From Putridiphycobacter sp965230195 (lineage in GTDB: Bacteria > Bacteroidota > Bacteroidia > Flavobacteriales_D > Crocinitomicaceae): 64,000 bases of DNA. Under the pieces are notes generated by a model, which did no database searches, had not been told where the DNA came from, and saw only the letters and a list, made by a program, of their open reading frames with translations. Positions 60,371 through 64,000 of the stretch are shown in pieces (the stretch's first letter is position 1; each line of letters begins with the position of its first letter). A program made the translations under genes and the position numbers. The stretch lies in NCBI GenBank assembly GCA_965230195.1, contig OZ245997.1, positions 3,782,001 to 3,846,000 on the forward strand, in the 5' to 3' direction.

Positions 60371-60564
60371 TTAAAAATAATAAGTTATGGGGGAAGCCGC
60401 GCCTAAAGTAGCAATAAATATAATCTCCCTAAAATCTAAATAGAATATTTTTTCTTATTCCTCTAATTTTACATTGTTTCTAAATAAGAAGCTGCTTAAT
60501 AACTAATTGTGACATTTTTATAATTATATGTAACAGGATTATTTCTGGTAAAATTTAGAACCAT

Positions 60565-60572
60565 TATATTTA
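60565..60572 (+). promoter_or_regulatory. -7-like element at the sigma-factor gene
   Basis: TATATTTA lies 4 nt before the GTG start at 60577, which predicts a leaderless mRNA. No clear -33 element is visible. Confidence 0.45.
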
Positions 60573-60576
60573 TTCT

Positions 60577-61842
60577 GTGAACAAATCAGGAGAGCACTCA
60601 AGGGATAAAAAACTGGCTGAACATTTTTTTAGAACAGAATACGGTAAAATAGTAGCTGTTATCACAAAATATATAGGAACCGAAAGAGTTGAAACAGCTG
60701 AAGACATTGTACAGGAAACCCTGCTTAAAGCGGTGGATTCCTGGCAACAAAATGGTATTCCTGACCATCCGGAAGCCTGGCTATATACCACAGCTAAGAA
60801 TATTACTTTTAATATTCTGAAACATGAAAAGGTTAAATTAAAGCACCTGGATTCAATCCATTATGAAACTAATCAGAATGATGGTCTTCAATTTACAGAA
60901 AAACAAATAGCTGACGAACAGTTAAACATGATGTTTGCCTGCTGTCATCCTTCAATTCCGGAAGAAACCCAAACCGCATTGATTTTAAAAATTTTATGTG
61001 GATTCAGCATTTCTGAAATAGCGGATTCATTTTTTTCATCAACAAATACAGTCAATAAAAGATTAGTCAGAGGCCGAAAACAGCTTAAGGCATATCAGTT
61101 TAACCCTGAAGATCAATTTGATGAAAGTGAGCGCTACCCGGTAGTGTTAAAAACAATTTATTTAATGTTTAACGAAGGATATTCCCCCTCTCGTAAAAAT
61201 CAGGTGGTCCGTTATGAATTATGTCTTGAGGCCATTAGGCTGGCTAAAATATTACTCAAAAGTGAAAACATTAAAGATAAGTTTCACACTCACGCTTTAC
61301 TATCATTAATGTATTTTAATGCTTCAAGATTTTCAGCCAGAGTTAATAATGATAATTCTATAATTGAAATGGAATATCAAAACCGCAGCTTATGGCATCA
61401 GGAATTTATTCAGCTTGGAATTGAGCAATTAGACCAGGCAATTGGTATGAATAAGGTTTCTAAATACTTAGTGCTTGCGGCTATTTCGGCCAACCATTGC
61501 GTTGCTGATAGTTTTGAAACCACAAACTGGCAATCGATATTGCAACTTTACGACCAACTGATTAAGTTTGAAGATTCTCCCATTATCCGTCTCAACAGGT
61601 CAGTTGCCTTATCAAAAATTAAAGGTCACTCAACAGCGATTAGGGAACTCCACCAACTGGATCAACAATCAGATATAGGAAAACATTACCTCTTCCACTC
61701 TACCTTAGCAGAGCTTTACATTAAAAACAACGAAATTGAAAAAGCGATTGATCAGTTAAATACAGCCCTTAAGCTAACTGAAAATACACGAGATTATCAA
61801 TTTTTGAAAAAAAAATTATCAGGTCTTGTACCTATATCCTAA
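60577..61842 (+). CDS. ECF42-type RNA polymerase sigma factor with C-terminal TPR-like extension
   Basis: 421 residues from a GTG start. The N-terminal ~170 residues are the sigma-2/sigma-4 pair: FRTEYGKIVAVITKYIGTER, AEDIVQETLLKAVDSW, EAWLYTTAKNITFNIL, then FSISEIADSFFSSTNTVNKR. The C-terminal ~240 residues are a helical extension (MLFNEGY-like FNEGYSPSRKN, LDQAIGMNKVSKYLVLAAIS, YDQLIKFEDSPIIRLNRSVA, IDQLNTALKLT), as in the ECF42 group, which is not controlled by a classical anti-sigma factor. A YCII/DGPF protein is encoded 38 bp downstream, the characteristic partner of this group. Confidence 0.9.
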   Translation: MNKSGEHSRDKKLAEHFFRTEYGKIVAVITKYIGTERVETAEDIVQETLLKAVDSWQQNGIPDHPEAWLYTTAKNITFNILKHEKVKLKHLDSIHYETNQNDGLQFTEKQIADEQLNMMFACCHPSIPEETQTALILKILCGFSISEIADSFFSSTNTVNKRLVRGRKQLKAYQFNPEDQFDESERYPVVLKTIYLMFNEGYSPSRKNQVVRYELCLEAIRLAKILLKSENIKDKFHTHALLSLMYFNASRFSARVNNDNSIIEMEYQNRSLWHQEFIQLGIEQLDQAIGMNKVSKYLVLAAISANHCVADSFETTNWQSILQLYDQLIKFEDSPIIRLNRSVALSKIKGHSTAIRELHQLDQQSDIGKHYLFHSTLAELYIKNNEIEKAIDQLNTALKLTENTRDYQFLKKKLSGLVPIS

Positions 61843-61880
61843 ACCAGGTTGTCAGGTAGATATAATCTTAAAATATAATT

Positions 61881-62237
61881 ATGAACGAATTTATGTTATT
61901 CATCAGAAGTGAAGAGAAATCAAAAGGAGATTTATCTCCGGAACAATTGCAACAGCATATTAAGAATGTTGGTGGTTTTATTGAGCGCCTTGTTGCTGAA
62001 GGAAAAATGATTTCAGCGCAACCGTTGGCAGCTGAAGGCAAGATCCTGTCGTACAAAAGCGGGAAAATTGTTGATGGTCCTTATAACGAAACCAAAGAGG
62101 TCATTTCAGGCTATTATCATCTCAGAGCAAAAAATCTGGATGAAGCCATTGAAATTGCTAAAACAGACCCCAGATTTGAAGAAGGTATTTGGAGTGTTGA
62201 AATCCGACCAATAAAAAAGGTTGAAGGCATCAACTAA
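61881..62237 (+). CDS. YCII-related (DGPF) protein, partner of the ECF42 sigma factor
   Basis: 118 residues. It starts MNEFMLFIRSEEKSKGDLSP, has the central helix QQHIKNVGGFIERLVAEGKM, and the family signature GKIVDGPYNETKEVISGYY (D-G-P-F variant D-G-P-Y), ending in GIWSVEIRPI. DGPF proteins regularly follow ECF42 sigma genes and are thought to be their targets or co-factors. The small alpha/beta ferredoxin-like fold may have a catalytic His/Asp pair in YCII, but which residues would matter here is not clear. Confidence 0.88.
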   Translation: MNEFMLFIRSEEKSKGDLSPEQLQQHIKNVGGFIERLVAEGKMISAQPLAAEGKILSYKSGKIVDGPYNETKEVISGYYHLRAKNLDEAIEIAKTDPRFEEGIWSVEIRPIKKVEGIN

Positions 62238-62251
62238 ACAAATCTTTCACA

Positions 62252-62294
62252 AAGTAGCAACAGTGTACAAAACAAAAGCTGTTGCTACTTATTT
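62252..62294 (+). terminator. Stem-loop after the ECF42-YCII operon
   Basis: AAGTAGCAACAG (62252-62263) and CTGTTGCTACTT (62279-62290) form a perfect 12-bp stem with a 15-nt loop. The downstream T-content is modest (ATTTC). Confidence 0.7.
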
Positions 62295-62412
62295 CAACTA
62301 TCCCCTTGTCCATTTACCTATCAGATAGTCTTCGGATCACTTTTTACTCCTAAAATGATTCATCTGATTTATAGAATATTTCCCAAAAAAAGCCTCTTTC
62401 TTAATTTAACTT

Positions 62413-62420
62413 TATCTTTA
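62413..62420 (+). promoter_or_regulatory. -7-like element of the LytTR gene
   Basis: TATCTTTA resembles TAnnTTTG and lies 22 nt before the start at 62443. Confidence 0.4.
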
Positions 62421-62442
62421 CGTGTCTATAACAATCTGATCA

Positions 62443-63189
62443 ATGCGCGTTTATATAGTTGAAGACAATCTTAGCCATTTAAAACTGTTAAAACTTAAAG
62501 TTGAATCATTAGGCTATAAAGTTGTTGGAAGTGCTCAATTTACAAAAAATGCACTGGATGATATCAAAGTAAAATCACCTCACATCATTCTTTTAGATAT
62601 TAACTTCAGAGGAGATGAAAAAGATGGTATTGATCTGGCCCGGCAAATTAAGACTGAGCTAACAACTCCAATTATATTTATTACCTCACATAGTGAAGAT
62701 AAAATTGTTCAAAACGCAATTGAGATTGAGCCCGCCGGTTATTTGGTAAAACCTGTTGAAGTAGGAAACCTCAAGGCAAATATTGAATTGGCCTTGCATA
62801 AACAAGTTAAAAGTAACCAGTTTAAGACCAAAGAATACACTATTACCAAACAGGAAAGCAACAGCACCTATTTAACTGTACGCATTGGACAACGGTTACA
62901 GGTAATACCTTTTAATGAGTTAAAAATTTTAAAAGTTGATTCTAAAAATTATGTTACTCTGATTAACAGCGAAAACAAAGCATTTTCAGTAAGAGACTCT
63001 CTTAAAAATCTGATTAATACCATTCTGCCGGATTACTTTATTCGTACACATATGACTTATTGTGTTAATATTAACTTCATTTCCTATATCGACGAAAAAG
63101 AGCAAACACTTTACCTGAAAACTAATGAACAAATTCCTTTAGGTAAGTCGTTCAAAGAACTTGTATACAAAAAAATGAACATAAAATAA
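62443..63189 (+). CDS. LytTR-type response regulator
   Basis: 248 residues. The receiver domain (~1-120) has the acidic pair at VEDN, the phospho-acceptor Asp in HIILLDINFRGDEKDG, the switch Thr/Ser in PIIFITSHSED and the Lys in GYLVKPVEV. The C-terminal LytTR DNA-binding domain (~145-248) shows ILKVDSKNYVTLI, RDSLKNLINTILP, FIRTHMTYCVNINFISYI and IPLGKSFKELV. It regulates transcription by binding tandem sites. The next gene begins 10 bp downstream and codes for an exported TPR protein of the kind that often ends in a LytS-type histidine kinase, so the two probably form a two-component pair. Confidence 0.92.
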   Translation: MRVYIVEDNLSHLKLLKLKVESLGYKVVGSAQFTKNALDDIKVKSPHIILLDINFRGDEKDGIDLARQIKTELTTPIIFITSHSEDKIVQNAIEIEPAGYLVKPVEVGNLKANIELALHKQVKSNQFKTKEYTITKQESNSTYLTVRIGQRLQVIPFNELKILKVDSKNYVTLINSENKAFSVRDSLKNLINTILPDYFIRTHMTYCVNINFISYIDEKEQTLYLKTNEQIPLGKSFKELVYKKMNIK

Positions 63190-63199
63190 ACCTGGAATA

Positions 63200-64000
63200 A
63201 TGAATACTGTTTCCTTGAAATTATTAATGGTCATAGGACTATTAGTCATTTACCCGGTGTGCCTTACAGCACAAAATGATGTCAAACAGCAAATTGATCG
63301 TCACAAAACAAACCTCGAACATAAATTAGACAGTTTAAAAAAGCTGACTTTTAAGGACAAAAAATCCGAACTTAAAAATAGCCGAAATATCTTGCGAATT
63401 TATGCCAGTTTAGATTTGGATAGTGCGTTGGTTTATGCAAAACAAGAACTAAGATTGGCAGAAGAAATTGGAGAACCAGATATGATTGGCAAAGCCAGGT
63501 TTAATTGTTCAAATATTCTAAATCAACAGGGGGACTTTTTAACAGCTAAAGAACTATTGAACAAAAATAAAAAAGAAAATATTAACGATACTTTGATGGC
63601 CCTGACAGAATCAGCACTCAGTAATATACAAATCAATACGGAAGAATACGATAAAGCCATTGCGTCCGGATTTTTAGCAGTTGATTTATTCAAATCACTA
63701 AAAGACAGTAATAATACAGGTTTTACATATGTTTCAATCGCTGAAGTTTATTTTCTTGCACTTAACGACGAGGAAAATGCCATGACCTATATCAATGAAG
63801 CCATCCGTTTTTTACAAGCTCAAAGTTCCAGTAAAGAATATTTAATTGCAGCACTTCTAACCCATGGAGACCTTTTGGTTAAGCGAAATGACTTCAATGA
63901 AGCTCTAAATACCTATAAAGATGCTGAAGAGGTAGCAATTAAGTACAATGAATATTGGTATTTTTCTGATATTATGACCAAACTCGGAAAGGTCTATTAC
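63200..64000 (+). CDS. Exported TPR protein, N-terminal part; probable sensor kinase (incomplete)
   Basis: The frame is open from the ATG at 63200 to the window end; 267 residues are visible. Signal peptide (LLMVIGLLVIYPVCLTAQ), a Lys-rich helix, then tetratricopeptide-like helix pairs (SLDLDSALVYAKQELRLAEE, YDKAIASGFLAVDLFK, LAVDLFKSLKDSNNTG, AMTYINEAIRFLQAQ, DFNEALNTYKDAEEVA). Exported TPR regions joined to a transmembrane helix and a His_kinase domain are a typical Bacteroidota sensor layout, and the LytTR regulator lies 10 bp upstream. The kinase part itself would be outside the window, so that is inferred. Confidence 0.72.
   Translation, partial: MNTVSLKLLMVIGLLVIYPVCLTAQNDVKQQIDRHKTNLEHKLDSLKKLTFKDKKSELKNSRNILRIYASLDLDSALVYAKQELRLAEEIGEPDMIGKARFNCSNILNQQGDFLTAKELLNKNKKENINDTLMALTESALSNIQINTEEYDKAIASGFLAVDLFKSLKDSNNTGFTYVSIAEVYFLALNDEENAMTYINEAIRFLQAQSSSKEYLIAALLTHGDLLVKRNDFNEALNTYKDAEEVAIKYNEYWYFSDIMTKLGKVYY

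Overview
The window looks like a chromosome segment of a low-GC (about 36-38%) member of the Bacteroidota, probably a marine or flavobacterial-type lineage. The evidence is direct: type IX secretion cargo (a subtilase with a type A tail and two proteins with gliding-motility type B C-termini), SprB-like repeats, a giant RHS surface protein, M56/BlaI pairs, a DUF3822-rsmD-coaD cluster, a LytTR regulator next to a TPR protein, and many promoters with the Bacteroidota -7 element TAnnTTTG. No tRNA, rRNA, CRISPR array, phage or intact IS was seen.

Layout. 1-2500: a truncated membrane protein gene behind the remains of a MarR regulator with intact operators, a WYL regulator, a DUF4345 protein and a PCD-like protein. 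2540-9210: an AraC-type regulator with an SDR gene on one side and, divergently, a periplasmic molybdenum hydroxylase operon (diheme c-type protein, 2Fe-2S subunit, Tat-exported large subunit, XdhC). All three promoters carry the same pair of 21-bp-phased half-sites, so this reads as one local regulon. 9290-11130: a PLP enzyme. 11470-17250: a minus-strand ABC/HlyD/TolC export operon with an unusual ATPase, followed by CutA-like and DUF2541-like genes. 17500-19350 and 51445-53265: two paralogous copies of an outer-membrane-protein + S41 lipoprotein module. 19360-29450: T9SS cargo and a PAS-SpoIIE phosphatase. 29500-32950: small enzymes, an apparent independent small RNA, folD and a lipoprotein archaemetzincin. 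33268-44654: a 3147-residue RHS protein with an inserted helical repeat array and an AT-rich tip, then three small exported proteins. 44651-49758: a minus-strand housekeeping cluster (coaD, rsmD, DUF3822, a TlpA-like protein). 49884-51317: a RecD-like helicase. 53429-54986: a BlaI/M56 pair. 56045-58055: rpsA with a structured leader. 58118-60370: a SpoIIE phosphatase with a FIST sensor. 60577-62237: an ECF42-type sigma factor with its YCII/DGPF partner. 62443-64000: a LytTR regulator and the start of a TPR protein, probably a sensor kinase.

The most interesting signals are regulatory. They are the three-promoter AraC regulon, a free-standing ~180-nt RNA before folD, a possible kissing-loop leader on rpsA, and four regulator genes whose -7 box lies exactly 4 nt before the start codon, which predicts leaderless mRNAs. 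On the protein side they are the ~29-residue repeat array in the RHS protein, the duplicated OMP-S41 module, and an exporter ATPase with degenerate catalytic motifs. All functional calls rest on motif recognition by eye; no database search was run.
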